Source: Intestinibacillus sp. Marseille-P6563
GTDB taxonomy: Bacteria > Bacillota > Clostridia > Oscillospirales > Butyricicoccaceae
Assembly: GCF_900604335.1 (NCBI RefSeq)
Contig: NZ_UWOD01000001.1
Span: 1 to 64,000 of the forward strand
DNA length: 64,000 bases
Reading direction: 5' to 3'
Notes under the pieces: generated by a model
Databases searched by the model: none
What the model saw: the letters and a program-made list of their open reading frames with translations, nothing else
What the model was told of the DNA's origin: nothing
Position numbers and translations under genes: made by a program
Part shown: positions 44,763 to 52,904 of the stretch, one piece after another
How positions within the stretch are numbered: position 1 is the stretch's first letter
How the letters are laid out: each line of letters begins with the position of its first letter

Positions 44763-45725
44763 ATGGACATCAATACAAAAGCACTGAAAAAGAACGCATT
44801 TCGCGTCACCAAGGAGCGTGGCATGACCGCCTCCCGCATCCGTGTCCCCGGCGGCCATCTGGATGCCAAATATCTCGGAGAAATCCAGAAAATTGCGGAA
44901 ACCTACGGCAACGGTACCGTTCATATTACCTCCCGCCAGGGCTTTGAGATCCCCGGTATTCCTTTTGAGAAAATGCCGGAGGTCAATGCTGCTCTTCAGA
45001 TCCTGATCGACGGGCTGGATATCAATCAGGACGAGGCAGGTCACGGTTATCCCGCCTCCGGTACTCGAAATATCACCGCCTGCGTGGGCAACCGTGTCTG
45101 TCCCTACGCTTGCTATGATACCACAGCCTTTGCCCAGCGCATTGAGAAAGCGGTGTTCCCCAATGATCTGCATTTTAAGATTGCTCTGACCGGCTGCCCC
45201 AACGACTGTGCCAAGGTTCGGATGCACGACTTTGGCATTATGGGTATGACAGTACCTCAGTTTGAGCCTGACCGTTGCGTCAGCTGTGGGGCTTGTGTGA
45301 AAGCCTGTAAAAAGAAGTCCGTGGAAGCTCTGACTCCGGTGAACTTCCGTCCCCAGCGAGACGCACGGCGCTGCATCGGCTGCGGTGAGTGTGTGCTGGC
45401 CTGTCCCAATGCCGCATGGACCCGCAGTGACAAAAAGTATTATCGACTCACTCTGCTGGGCAGAACGGGTAAGAAGAATCCACGTCTGGGAGAGGATTTC
45501 ATCAAGTGGGTGGACGAGGACAGCATTATCAAGATCATTCTCAACACCTACGACTATGTGAAGGAGTACATTGACCCCAACGCGCCCGGTGGCAAAGAGC
45601 ACATAGGCTATATCGTAGACCGCACCGGCTTTGAGGAGTTTAAGCGGTGGGCCTTGCGGGATGTCACCTTGCCGGATATCGCAGAAGTTATGACACCCAT
45701 GTACTGGAAAGGTGTGAAGTACTGA
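44763..45725 (+). CDS. asrC: anaerobic sulfite reductase subunit C (siroheme subunit)
   Basis: The 320-aa catalytic subunit that reduces sulfite to sulfide. Siroheme/[4Fe-4S] ligands lie in CVGNRVCPYACYDT and LTGCPNDCAKVR. Two ferredoxin-type motifs follow: CVSCGACVKACKKKS and CIGCGECVLACPNA. The start has AAGGAGGGAAAAC upstream, 11 bp after asrB. Confidence 0.96.
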   Translation: MDINTKALKKNAFRVTKERGMTASRIRVPGGHLDAKYLGEIQKIAETYGNGTVHITSRQGFEIPGIPFEKMPEVNAALQILIDGLDINQDEAGHGYPASGTRNITACVGNRVCPYACYDTTAFAQRIEKAVFPNDLHFKIALTGCPNDCAKVRMHDFGIMGMTVPQFEPDRCVSCGACVKACKKKSVEALTPVNFRPQRDARRCIGCGECVLACPNAAWTRSDKKYYRLTLLGRTGKKNPRLGEDFIKWVDEDSIIKIILNTYDYVKEYIDPNAPGGKEHIGYIVDRTGFEEFKRWALRDVTLPDIAEVMTPMYWKGVKY

Positions 45726-45726
45726 T

Positions 45727-46197
45727 ATGCGCCGGAAAGACAGAGAAATTGTGGGCGAAGAAATGGAAATGATTCTCCAAAAGGGAGAATACGGAATTCT
45801 ATCCACGGTTGGACCTGATGGAAAGCCGTATGCAGTCCCGCTCAGTTATGCCTGGAGGGATGGGCTGATCCATCTACACTGTGCTGCAAATGTGGGAAAA
45901 AAGCTCGAGAACATTTCCTACTGCTCGGATGTTTGTTTTGTGGTCGTTGGGGATACCACAGTGCAGCCCGAAAAGTTTGGTACTTTGTATGAGAGTGTCA
46001 TTCTGACCGGTCAAATGATGCCGTCAAAGGACAAGCAGGCCAGCCTAGTCGCATTGCTTGAAAAGTACAGCAAAGATTTTCTAGAAAAAGGAATGCAGTA
46101 TATCCAGGCAGCATGGGACAAAACCGGCGTGTATGTGATTTGTCCAGAATGTGTGACAGGGAAAGCAAAAAGAACTCCAGTTCATACGAAACTGTAA
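45727..46197 (+). CDS. pyridoxamine 5'-phosphate oxidase-fold flavoprotein (NimA-like)
   Basis: A 156-aa split-barrel flavin-binding protein. The family pattern is visible in GEYGILSTVGPDGKPYAVPLSY, LHCAANVGKKLENI and ESVILTGQM. It probably reduces a small molecule with FMN. It starts one base after the asrC stop codon and so is part of the asr operon. Confidence 0.85.
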   Translation: MRRKDREIVGEEMEMILQKGEYGILSTVGPDGKPYAVPLSYAWRDGLIHLHCAANVGKKLENISYCSDVCFVVVGDTTVQPEKFGTLYESVILTGQMMPSKDKQASLVALLEKYSKDFLEKGMQYIQAAWDKTGVYVICPECVTGKAKRTPVHTKL

Positions 46198-46309
46198 GTT
46201 TGAGCAAATGAAAGCCTGTTATTACAACATAATATATGTTTATGCTTAATAAAAAATATCTTGTCAGTGCTGGCAGTGCTATGTCGACACCGACAAAGGG
46301 GGTACTATT

Positions 46310-47338
46310 TTGACAAAGATTAAAAATGTTTGGAAAGGATTTGCTCTGTGTTTGGCAATATCCATTCCTTGTTGGTTTTTAGGGAATCTATTTCCCATTG
46401 TGGGAGGACCGGTTTTTGGTATTCTGTCAGGAATGCTGATTACGCTGTTCTTGAAGGATAAATCCAGCTTACAGCCGGGCATTACATTTACATCCAAAAA
46501 AATTCTGCAATATGCCGTGGTACTTTTGGGCTTTGGACTGAATCTGTCTGTTGTTTTGGAGACGGGCAGACAATCACTGCCCATTATTCTGAGCACAATT
46601 AGCACATCCTTAATTATTGCATTCGTGCTGCATAAACTGCTTCGTATTCCAAGTAAGACTGCGACCTTGGTAGGCGTAGGATCTTCCATTTGTGGCGGCT
46701 CCGCAATCGCTGCCACTGCGCCGGTAATCGACGCAAATGATGAAGAAGTGGCACAATCGATCTCGGTAATCTTTTTCTTCAACATGCTCGCTGCACTGCT
46801 CTTCCCCACATTGGGTGCGCTATTAGGATTTTCCACCACAAGTGGAGAAGCGTTCGGTATTTTTGCAGGAACTGCGGTCAATGATACTTCTTCTGTGACT
46901 GCCGCTGCATCCACCTGGGATTCCCTGTATGGGCTTGGTTCGGCTACATTGGATAAAGCAGTAACAGTAAAACTGACCCGTACATTGGCAATTATCCCCA
47001 TTACGCTGGTATTGGCCTTTGTGCGCACTCGCAAGTCAGAATCCAACGACAGCCAAGTGAAGCTATCTGCTGTTTTCCCGATGTTCATTCTGTACTTTGT
47101 CATTGCGTCCATCATTACAACGCTTGCTTCATCCTTTGGCGTTCCGGTAGAATTTTTTGCTCCGCTAAAATCTTTGAGCAAGTTCTTTATCATTCTGGCG
47201 ATGAGCGCTGTGGGACTGAATACCAACATTGTAAAACTTGTAAAAACCGGTTCGAAGCCTTTGGTGCTGGGTTTTTGTTGCTGGATTGGTATTACTGCAG
47301 TTACACTTTCTTTGCAGCATTTCTTGGGAATTTGGTAA
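46310..47338 (+). CDS. YeiH/UPF0324 family putative sulfate or sulfite exporter
   Basis: A 342-aa integral membrane protein with about ten hydrophobic helices. Family segments [33 protein letters not shown] and KALTVKLTRT-type ([10 protein letters not shown]) are visible. The start is TTG 46310 with GGGGG nine bases upstream. Members are annotated as sulfate exporters. After asrABC it may export a sulfur oxyanion or sulfide-related product; the direction is inferred. A small palindrome, AACATAATATATGTT, lies about 80 bp upstream. Confidence 0.88.
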   Translation: MTKIKNVWKGFALCLAISIPCWFLGNLFPIVGGPVFGILSGMLITLFLKDKSSLQPGITFTSKKILQYAVVLLGFGLNLSVVLETGRQSLPIILSTISTSLIIAFVLHKLLRIPSKTATLVGVGSSICGGSAIAATAPVIDANDEEVAQSISVIFFFNMLAALLFPTLGALLGFSTTSGEAFGIFAGTAVNDTSSVTAAASTWDSLYGLGSATLDKAVTVKLTRTLAIIPITLVLAFVRTRKSESNDSQVKLSAVFPMFILYFVIASIITTLASSFGVPVEFFAPLKSLSKFFIILAMSAVGLNTNIVKLVKTGSKPLVLGFCCWIGITAVTLSLQHFLGIW

Positions 47339-47401
47339 TACTAATTGTAGAGAGATATTTCCAGCCTTTTTCTTATAAAAAATTATTTATCTTATGCAGC
47401 T

Positions 47402-48424
47402 ATGGAGGTGATTCCAATATCTCGACAAATTGATGATTCAAAAGCAGTTCACGATGCGTCCCTGCAAAAACAAGCACAGAAAGAGTTGGCCAAAAGGGAT
47501 TTGTTCCCTAAACGTGATTATTCAGATAAAGCCGCTCGCGCTGCTGCTCTGGCAGAAGTACCGGGGCATCCGCTTTACACCTTCAAGAGAGAAAACGATG
47601 CCTTTTCCACGCTGCTGACTCAGTTCAGCGAAACGAGAGCAGACGACCTTTTGGAGCGAATTTGCGAGATCTCCATCCACTATGCCAAAAAAGGTGATCT
47701 TCTTTACCCACACCTAAAGGTTAAATACGGGATTGCCGGTCCTTCTGATGTGATGTGGACGACAGACGACGAGATCCGAGACGAACTTGCTGACCTTTCG
47801 AAAGAAACTAACCGCGACACAAACTGGAACAGCCGCATTGACTCCGTACTGAAACGTGCTGCGGGAATGATTTATCAAGAACAAAACATCTTGTTCCCAA
47901 TTTGTGCGGTAAACTTCACGGAGGATGAGTGGTTTGGAATTTATTATGATTCCAAGGATTATGATACCTGTTTCGGCGTGGATAACGAGGTGTGGAAACC
48001 AGCTGAGAAAAATATTCGTAAACGGGCAGGATCTCTGAGCAATGAAATCGTCATGCCTGGAGGCCACATGACTCTGGAGCAGCTGACGGCACTGCTCAAT
48101 ACCATACCGATGGAAATCAGTTTTATTGATGCAGAGAATATCAACAGGTTTTTTAACGAGGGGCCGAAGGTATTTAAGCGTCCCAGTATGGCGATTGACC
48201 GCGAGGTTTTCTCTTGTCATCCGCCTAAAATTGAACCTATGGTGCGCTCCATTATTGATGATTTTCGCGTTGGAAAACGGGATAAAGTTGCTGTCTGGAT
48301 GGACAAAGGAAATCGAACCATGCTCGTTACCTATCTGGCCGTGAGAGATCATAACGAAAATTATCTTGGAACGGTTGAATTGGTACAGGACATGGAGTTC
48401 GCAAAAGAGCATTTTCAAAAATAA
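47402..48424 (+). CDS. DUF438/hemerythrin-like protein with C-terminal PAS domain
   Basis: A 340-aa cytosolic protein. The N-terminal DUF438 part has HPLYTFKRENDAFSTLL, HYAKKGDLLYPHLKVKYGI, DVMWTTDDEIRDEL and QNILFPICAVNFTEDEW. A PAS domain follows (PMEISFIDAENINRFFNEG...ENYLGTVELVQDME). Such proteins are thought to sense gases or redox cofactors. Its position after the sulfite genes suggests a sensor for the same stress; no partner kinase is adjacent. Confidence 0.85.
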   Translation: MEVIPISRQIDDSKAVHDASLQKQAQKELAKRDLFPKRDYSDKAARAAALAEVPGHPLYTFKRENDAFSTLLTQFSETRADDLLERICEISIHYAKKGDLLYPHLKVKYGIAGPSDVMWTTDDEIRDELADLSKETNRDTNWNSRIDSVLKRAAGMIYQEQNILFPICAVNFTEDEWFGIYYDSKDYDTCFGVDNEVWKPAEKNIRKRAGSLSNEIVMPGGHMTLEQLTALLNTIPMEISFIDAENINRFFNEGPKVFKRPSMAIDREVFSCHPPKIEPMVRSIIDDFRVGKRDKVAVWMDKGNRTMLVTYLAVRDHNENYLGTVELVQDMEFAKEHFQK

Positions 48425-48493
48425 CGTCCAATTTTTTTAAGGCAACACCGCAGAACACGCAAAAGGAAAGGCCTCTGATTTCAACCCGCTTTT

Positions 48494-48829
48494 TCACGGC
48501 AGTCTATTCTTATCTCCCCATTCACACATGCCATCTAAAATCGGAATTAAAGATTTGCCCCGCTCCGTCAAGCTATACTCTACCTTGGGCGGGATCTGCG
48601 GGTATTCTTCCCGATGCACAAGCTGGTCAGCTTCGAGCTCTTTCAGTGTGGAACTCAACGTCTTGTAAGAGATTTCACCGATATACTTTTTCATTTCATT
48701 GAACCGGACCACACCGAACTCCATCAGCGTATATAATATCGTCATTTTGTATTTCCCGTTGATCAGTGACAGAGTGTAACTGAAACCAGTCGAACTAAGG
48801 CATTCGTTTGCAATGCATCTGTCTTTCAT
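48494..48829 (-). CDS. HxlR family transcriptional regulator
   Basis: A 111-aa winged-helix regulator with the family pattern LINGKYKMTILYTLMEFGVVRFNEMKKYI, YKTLSSTLKELEADQLVHREEYPQIPPKVEYSLTERGKSLIPIL. N-terminal cysteines (RCIANECLSS) may sense redox or electrophiles. It is divergent from the reductase gene at 48991 and probably controls it through the dyad at 48868. Confidence 0.92.
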   Translation of the reverse strand: MKDRCIANECLSSTGFSYTLSLINGKYKMTILYTLMEFGVVRFNEMKKYIGEISYKTLSSTLKELEADQLVHREEYPQIPPKVEYSLTERGKSLIPILDGMCEWGDKNRLP

Positions 48830-48867
48830 TTTACGCTCTCCTTTAGGTAAGTATTGAACGCGATTGT

Positions 48868-48894
48868 AAGTATCGCACTTAAATGTGCGTACTT
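48868..48894. promoter_or_regulatory. HxlR operator
   Basis: The nested inverted repeat AAGTA-CGCAC-N6-GTGCG-TACTT lies between the divergent HxlR and reductase genes. A partial copy of the left half (GTAAGTATTG) lies about 20 bp away. Confidence 0.65.
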
Positions 48895-48990
48895 GTTTTT
48901 CGTTTCATTCTTGCTATGATTATACTGTCAGGACCCGAAAAAGTCAATTTTGTTTGAACAGCCGTGAAATACCAAAGGAGGCAGATACAA

Positions 48991-49536
48991 ATGTGTAAGA
49001 AAATCGTTGTAGTCACCGGAAGCCCCAGAAATAACGGCAACAGTTTTGCCATGACGGATGCGTTTATCCAAGCAGCCGAGGCAAAAGGCCATCATGTTAC
49101 GCGGTTTGACGCCGCCAAAATGAATATAGGCGGCTGCCAGGCCTGTGAAACCTGCTACAAGATAGGCAAAGCGTGTTCCTTTGATGATGACTTCAATCTA
49201 ATTGCCCCTGCTGTGCTGGACGCGGATGTGGTCGTCTTTTCCATGCCAGTCTACTGGTATTCGATCCCGGCGCAGATCAAGGCCGTGATTGATAAGCTGT
49301 ATTCCTTCTGTGTTGCCGGAAAAGACATTGCCGGAAAGGAATGTATGCTGATCGCCTGCTGTGAGGAAGATGATATGTCGGTTCTGGACGGTGTGCGGAT
49401 TCCTGTGGAACGTTCTGCTGCGCTTATGAAATGGAAAATGGCCGGCGAAGTGCTGATCCCCGGCGTTCTGAATACCGGTGATATTGAGAAAACAGACGGC
49501 TGTCAGCAGGCGGCTGCCCTCGCTGAAAAAATTTGA
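48991..49536 (+). CDS. NADPH-dependent FMN reductase/flavodoxin-fold protein (first)
   Basis: A 181-aa iron-sulfur-flavoprotein-like NAD(P)H:FMN oxidoreductase. FMN phosphate loop TGSPRNNGNSFAMTDAF, the cysteines GGCQACETCYKIGKACSFDDD, and FSMPVYWYSIPAQIKAVIDKLYSF are visible. The start is ATG 48991, with AAAGGAGG eleven bases upstream. Likely induced by an electrophile or quinone through the HxlR protein. Confidence 0.9.
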   Translation: MCKKIVVVTGSPRNNGNSFAMTDAFIQAAEAKGHHVTRFDAAKMNIGGCQACETCYKIGKACSFDDDFNLIAPAVLDADVVVFSMPVYWYSIPAQIKAVIDKLYSFCVAGKDIAGKECMLIACCEEDDMSVLDGVRIPVERSAALMKWKMAGEVLIPGVLNTGDIEKTDGCQQAAALAEKI

Positions 49537-49555
49537 ACGGAACGGAGTGCTTGAG

Positions 49556-50107
49556 ATGAGCAAAAAAATCGTAATACTGAATGGGAGCCCCCGCAGGAAA
49601 GGCAATACTTCCATGCTTGTGCAGGCTTTTACCGAAGGCGCGGAAAGTGCCGGGAATACGGTGACAGAGTTCTTCCTTGACAGCATGGATATTCATGGCT
49701 GCAAAGGATGCTTTGGCGGACACAGCAGCAAAGCATGTCCGTGTGTGCAAAAGGACGATATGGCTCGGATCTATCCGGCAGTAAAAGAATGTGATGTGGT
49801 AGTGCTGGCGACTCCGCTCTACTACTGGAATATGAGCGGTCAGATCAGAACCGCTGTTGACCGTTTATTCGCTTTGGAGGAAGGCGACGGCAACCTTCTC
49901 AGAGGGCACGACCGGGCCTCTGCTTTGCTGATGGCCGCCGAAGGTCATGGATTCGAGGATGTGCTGAACTATTATGACCATCTGATGGAGCATTTGCGCT
50001 GGAAAAACCTCGGCCATGTTCTCGCCGGCGGGAACATGAACGCGGGCGACATCAATGGCAAACCGGAAATCCAGCAGGCATATGAACTTGGCAAATCGAT
50101 TCAGTAA
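49556..50107 (+). CDS. NADPH-dependent FMN reductase/flavodoxin-fold protein (second)
   Basis: A 183-aa paralogue of the preceding protein: NGSPRRKGNTSMLVQAFTEG, GCKGCFGGHSSKACPCVQKDDM and LATPLYYWNMSGQIRTAVDRLFAL. The start ATG 49556 follows AACGGAGTGCTTGAG. It is in the same operon, 19 bp after the first gene. The pair probably acts on related substrates. Confidence 0.9.
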   Translation: MSKKIVILNGSPRRKGNTSMLVQAFTEGAESAGNTVTEFFLDSMDIHGCKGCFGGHSSKACPCVQKDDMARIYPAVKECDVVVLATPLYYWNMSGQIRTAVDRLFALEEGDGNLLRGHDRASALLMAAEGHGFEDVLNYYDHLMEHLRWKNLGHVLAGGNMNAGDINGKPEIQQAYELGKSIQ

Positions 50108-50187
50108 ATATTTTGATAAAAACATTACGAGGGCAGCAGAAATAACATCTGCTGCCCTCAAGCATTTACAATGGCTTTGAACAAAAG

Positions 50188-50502
50188 TTACTGCGGTTTC
50201 TGGTTCATATCGTCAATAATCACCCGCATACGCACAATATCTTCTGTATTGCAGGGGTTTTGGAGCCCGGCGTTGATGAACAACTGCTCTCCCCACTGAT
50301 AAATAGCGAGTATGATCGGAGATAGCGATTTTCCCAGCTCTGTTAAAGAAACCCCACAAGAATTAAAGGAACTCGCAAAAAACATTAGAAGAGGAAGGTC
50401 ACAAATGTAAGGAGACTCTCCAGATCCGCGCGATAGAGATACTGTACTTCGCACGGAACGCACCTTTCCGGGGCCTTTGACGAAAATTAGAAAAGTGCGC
50501 AA
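50188..50502 (-). pseudogene. HxlR-family gene remnant
   Basis: Within this frame, CGVSLTELGKSLSPIILAIYQWGEQ matches the C-terminus of HxlR proteins (compare EYSLTERGKSLIPILDGMCEWG at 48494). The N-terminal half does not resemble an HxlR DNA-binding domain, so the gene is broken. Confidence 0.65.
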
Positions 50503-50540
50503 ATACCCTGCTATCAGATCAAGGGGTAATTGCGCACTTT
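50492..50540. terminator. large inverted repeat
   Basis: The 11-bp arms AAAGTGCGCAA / TTGCGCACTTT, with inner ACCC/GGGG, enclose a 27-base loop. It could be a terminator or another GTGCG/CGCAC-type binding site. 50541-50697 shows nothing else. Confidence 0.5.
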
Positions 50541-50697
50541 ATATGTACTGTGTATACCTTTACAGAGGCATACGGAGCAGTTGTTGCTACTACCACTTCC
50601 AAGCTGAACTGTCAATACCTGATTTCATTTTATTCGTTAAAAAGTTATGAATTTTTCTGTTTTAAGCAAAATATTCACATATTTCTTCACATTATAA

Positions 50698-50726
50698 TTG
50701 ACAGAACATTTGTTCGGTAGTATAAT
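50698..50726 (+). promoter_or_regulatory. strong promoter with LexA-like box in the spacer
   Basis: TTGACA (50698-50703), a 17-bp spacer and TATAAT (50721-50726). The spacer begins with GAACATTTGTTC (50704-50715), and the context AGAACATTTGTTCG fits the Firmicutes LexA consensus. A repressor bound there would block the promoter. Confidence 0.72.
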
Positions 50727-50732
50727 ATAGTC

Positions 50733-50997
50733 AGAAAAACAAAAATAACGGCAGTACAAGGGAGTTGGCGCTCCCCTGTACCTGCGCAGGTGAGCACACC
50801 ACCTACACAACGGATCAAATCCGCACCGCTGGGATAAGTATACCCTTTTTTCGCCGTTTTGGCAAGATTCAGGGCAGCTTTTCCTTCGGTGCGTATTGGC
50901 CGTACCGTCCTCCAGCAAATACCGTGTAGGGAATTAAACCTGCACGGTATTTTTGTTTGCATCCATTTATCCGGACAAACAAAAGGAGGAATCGAAA
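50733..50997 (+). ncRNA. structured 5' leader ending in an attenuator-like hairpin
   Basis: Hairpins in order: GTACAAGGGAG/CTCCCCTGTAC (50754-50781), CGGAT/ATCCG (about 50810-50822) and ATACCGTG/CACGGTAT (50919-50950). The last is followed by TTTTGTTT, a terminator form. It lies between the promoter and the first ATG at 50998 and has no open frame of note. Premature termination could control the operon, or the leader may be a small RNA. Confidence 0.5.
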
Positions 50998-51165
50998 ATG
51001 CGTAAAAACAAACCTAAACCTGTACCGCCCCCGCATCCCAAAGGCATTCCAAATGTGCCTGTGCCCCACCATCGTTCAGGTTGGCGCGTCATGACCGGTG
51101 TGCAGCTGTCTTTGTATGACATCCCTGGCATCCAGACGATCCATATCGGAGGTGTGCCACAATGA
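50998..51165 (+). CDS. short proline-rich protein
   Basis: A 55-aa protein (KPKPVPPPHPKGIPNVPVPH at the N-terminus, then GVQLSLYDIPGIQTIHIGG). The ATG has AAAGGAGGAATCGAAA upstream, an excellent ribosome site. No family is recognised. It is the first gene of the operon behind the LexA-like box. Confidence 0.65.
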   Translation: MRKNKPKPVPPPHPKGIPNVPVPHHRSGWRVMTGVQLSLYDIPGIQTIHIGGVPQ

Positions 51166-51404
51166 AAGCCCCTGCTGGCTCTTATCAGCAAGGTATCCTG
51201 TTACGGGATCAACCTGACCGGGCATCCGGAGCTTTGGTTCCGTTAACCACAGGCACCTCTCATGTAAAATGCAAATCAAACAGCTTATCCATTCGAAGGA
51301 GGATGCAATATGAAAATCCATGTCAAAATGTCGGAAGCAGATTATTTGCTCTTTCAGAAATACAAGGAAAATGCCGGAAAGCTGCGTCTGGAACTCGGTT
51401 CTGA
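51162..51404 (+). CDS. doubtful short frame coupled to the preceding gene
   Basis: An 80-codon frame beginning at the ATGA overlap with the 55-aa gene. Its last third overlaps the better-supported gene at 51310, and the composition looks unlike a folded protein. It may be translated through coupling, but no other support exists. Confidence 0.25.
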   Translation: MKAPAGSYQQGILLRDQPDRASGALVPLTTGTSHVKCKSNSLSIRRRMQYENPCQNVGSRLFALSEIQGKCRKAASGTRF

Positions 51405-51552
51405 TCTTCTCCAGCTGAGGCAGGAACATGACCGGCTCTGTCTTGCCCTGTTGCAGGGCATAGAGCCAGATGACAGCGGCTGCACGATCGTCAATGATAG
51501 CCTTGTCAGCCGTGCCGTTGAGATGGCAATGCGCTGGCGCCAGCAGCAGTAA
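51310..51552 (+). CDS. small hypothetical protein with coiled-coil character
   Basis: An 80-aa protein with a long central helix (LLFQKYKENAGKLRLELGSDL, then QLRQEHDRLCLALLQG) and a C-terminal helix ending RWRQQQ. The start has GAAGGAGGATGCAAT upstream. No family is recognised. It precedes the 296-aa gene by 13 bp. Confidence 0.65.
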   Translation: MKIHVKMSEADYLLFQKYKENAGKLRLELGSDLLQLRQEHDRLCLALLQGIEPDDSGCTIVNDSLVSRAVEMAMRWRQQQ

Positions 51553-51565
51553 AGAGGAACGCGAA

Positions 51566-52456
51566 ATGATTGCTAAACATATCCATCTGGAACATCTCCC
51601 GCGTATTCTTTCCAACAAACCGCTTCTGGAGCATTTCCTCAGTGTCCTGCTGGATAAGACAGTGCAACTACCTTGCTGGCCTAAAGAAATGCCGTGGGAT
51701 TTCTGTTATCCATTCGCAGACCTGTATGTCCGCTTGAGAGGCAAGATGCTGGTCTCTCTCAGCGCAAATCTGTTCGACCCGAAACATCTGGTGGATGAAC
51801 TGCGCTTATCAACGGGGGTTTCTGATCCAACCTGTTCCATTGTGATCAGCGATATAGATATCGTAGGTCTCGGGCAGTCTTACTGCCGCATCGTCCCTAT
51901 GGCTGTGGGCGATTCAGAAACAAGGCTCATGGACAGCTGCTGGCAGATCCATATCCTCTCTTTCAGCCGGAGCATTACCACCCGCAATGCACCGTCTGAG
52001 ATCCAACAACTGCTCGACCACATGGCTGGTATGAAGATACAGCCTGAGCCGGACAGCCTGCTGGACCGGATGCTGCATGAGGATTTCGTCTGGTGTTGGC
52101 TGAACGGCGCCAGATACTCCCTTAAAGGAAGCTATTCTTCCAAGTACGAACAGTACGCGCAGCAATATTCATCCGGCTGGATCGACTATATCATGGAAGG
52201 CTATTCTCAGGAATTTATAAAAGGCTACACAGAAATCGATATACACACCGGCGTGCTGCAGCGTGCTCTCGACATCGCCCAGAGCAGAGAAGAACTGTTT
52301 GCTGTCTGCAACGCGGCCTGCATCCCCGAGCCGATGATACAGGATGCCATTGCCGGGAAGATATGGACACAGGACGACCTGCTGCAGTGGTATGAAACGG
52401 CTCTCGCAGAGGAAGCTGAACGGCGCAGGGCTGCTGAATCGGAAAACGAGGATTAA
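51566..52456 (+). CDS. hypothetical protein of 296 aa
   Basis: The start ATG 51566 has AAAGAGGAACGCGAA upstream; a frame beginning at 51470 lies inside the previous gene. The protein is soluble and acidic at the end (EEAERRRAAESENED), with strands in the middle (CSIVISDIDIVGLGQ, WQIHILSFSRSIT) and helices toward the C-terminus (IMEGYSQEFIKGYTEID, AIAGKIWTQDDLLQWYETA). I recognise no family. It lies between the small genes and a PARG-like gene. Confidence 0.72.
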   Translation: MIAKHIHLEHLPRILSNKPLLEHFLSVLLDKTVQLPCWPKEMPWDFCYPFADLYVRLRGKMLVSLSANLFDPKHLVDELRLSTGVSDPTCSIVISDIDIVGLGQSYCRIVPMAVGDSETRLMDSCWQIHILSFSRSITTRNAPSEIQQLLDHMAGMKIQPEPDSLLDRMLHEDFVWCWLNGARYSLKGSYSSKYEQYAQQYSSGWIDYIMEGYSQEFIKGYTEIDIHTGVLQRALDIAQSREELFAVCNAACIPEPMIQDAIAGKIWTQDDLLQWYETALAEEAERRRAAESENED

Positions 52457-52526
52457 CATCGCGTGCTTCAAATTCCACCACAATATGATAAACCGAAACT
52501 ACTGAACGAACAGGAGTGCATCCCAC

Positions 52527-52904
52527 ATGAACAGAAAAGAACAGAATATCGCCATATTCGAGGACTCGATGGACTGGATCGGACACGAGCCGGCGCTTTC
52601 TGATGCCGTGCAGAAAAGCATCATGCATACCGTCCTCTATCCGGCGCAGCAGATGCCTGACCTGCCGGAGATCAGCAAAAGCAGCAAGACCAAAGTCACC
52701 GTCACCCCACAGCGGACGTTCGAGGCAGCGCAGGATCTCCTGATCCGCAATCCGGGAAGCCGTGCAGCGGTACTGAATTTTGCCTCTGCGACCAATCCCG
52801 GCGGCGGCGTCACCCGGGGCAGCAGTGCACAGGAGGAAGCCCTGTGCCGGTGCTCGACGCTCTATCCCTGCCTGACAACAACCGAACTGGACAAGGGATA
52901 TTAA
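52527..52904 (+). pseudogene. truncated microbial PARG-like (TIGR02452) gene
   Basis: The 125 residues match the N-terminal half of the bacterial poly(ADP-ribose) glycohydrolase-like family, including the signature VLNFASATNPGGGVTRGSSAQEEALCR and STLYPCL. Family members are roughly twice as long. The frame ends exactly where it meets the tniQ stop codon (TTAA at 52901-52904), so the C-terminal half was lost when the Tn7-like DNA joined. Catalytic glycines and QEE are present, but the fold is incomplete. Confidence 0.82.

Noticed and set aside
36480-45725. taurine degradation pathway
   Set aside because: A class III aminotransferase and sulfite reductase are present, but no sulfoacetaldehyde-cleaving enzyme or glycyl-radical lyase is seen, and the aminotransferase looks ArgD-like. 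It is kept only as a possible substrate test.
44748-47229. long minus-strand frames opposite asrC and the YeiH-type gene
   Set aside because: They are shadows of GC-biased coding sequence on the other strand; the plus-strand genes have full family motifs.
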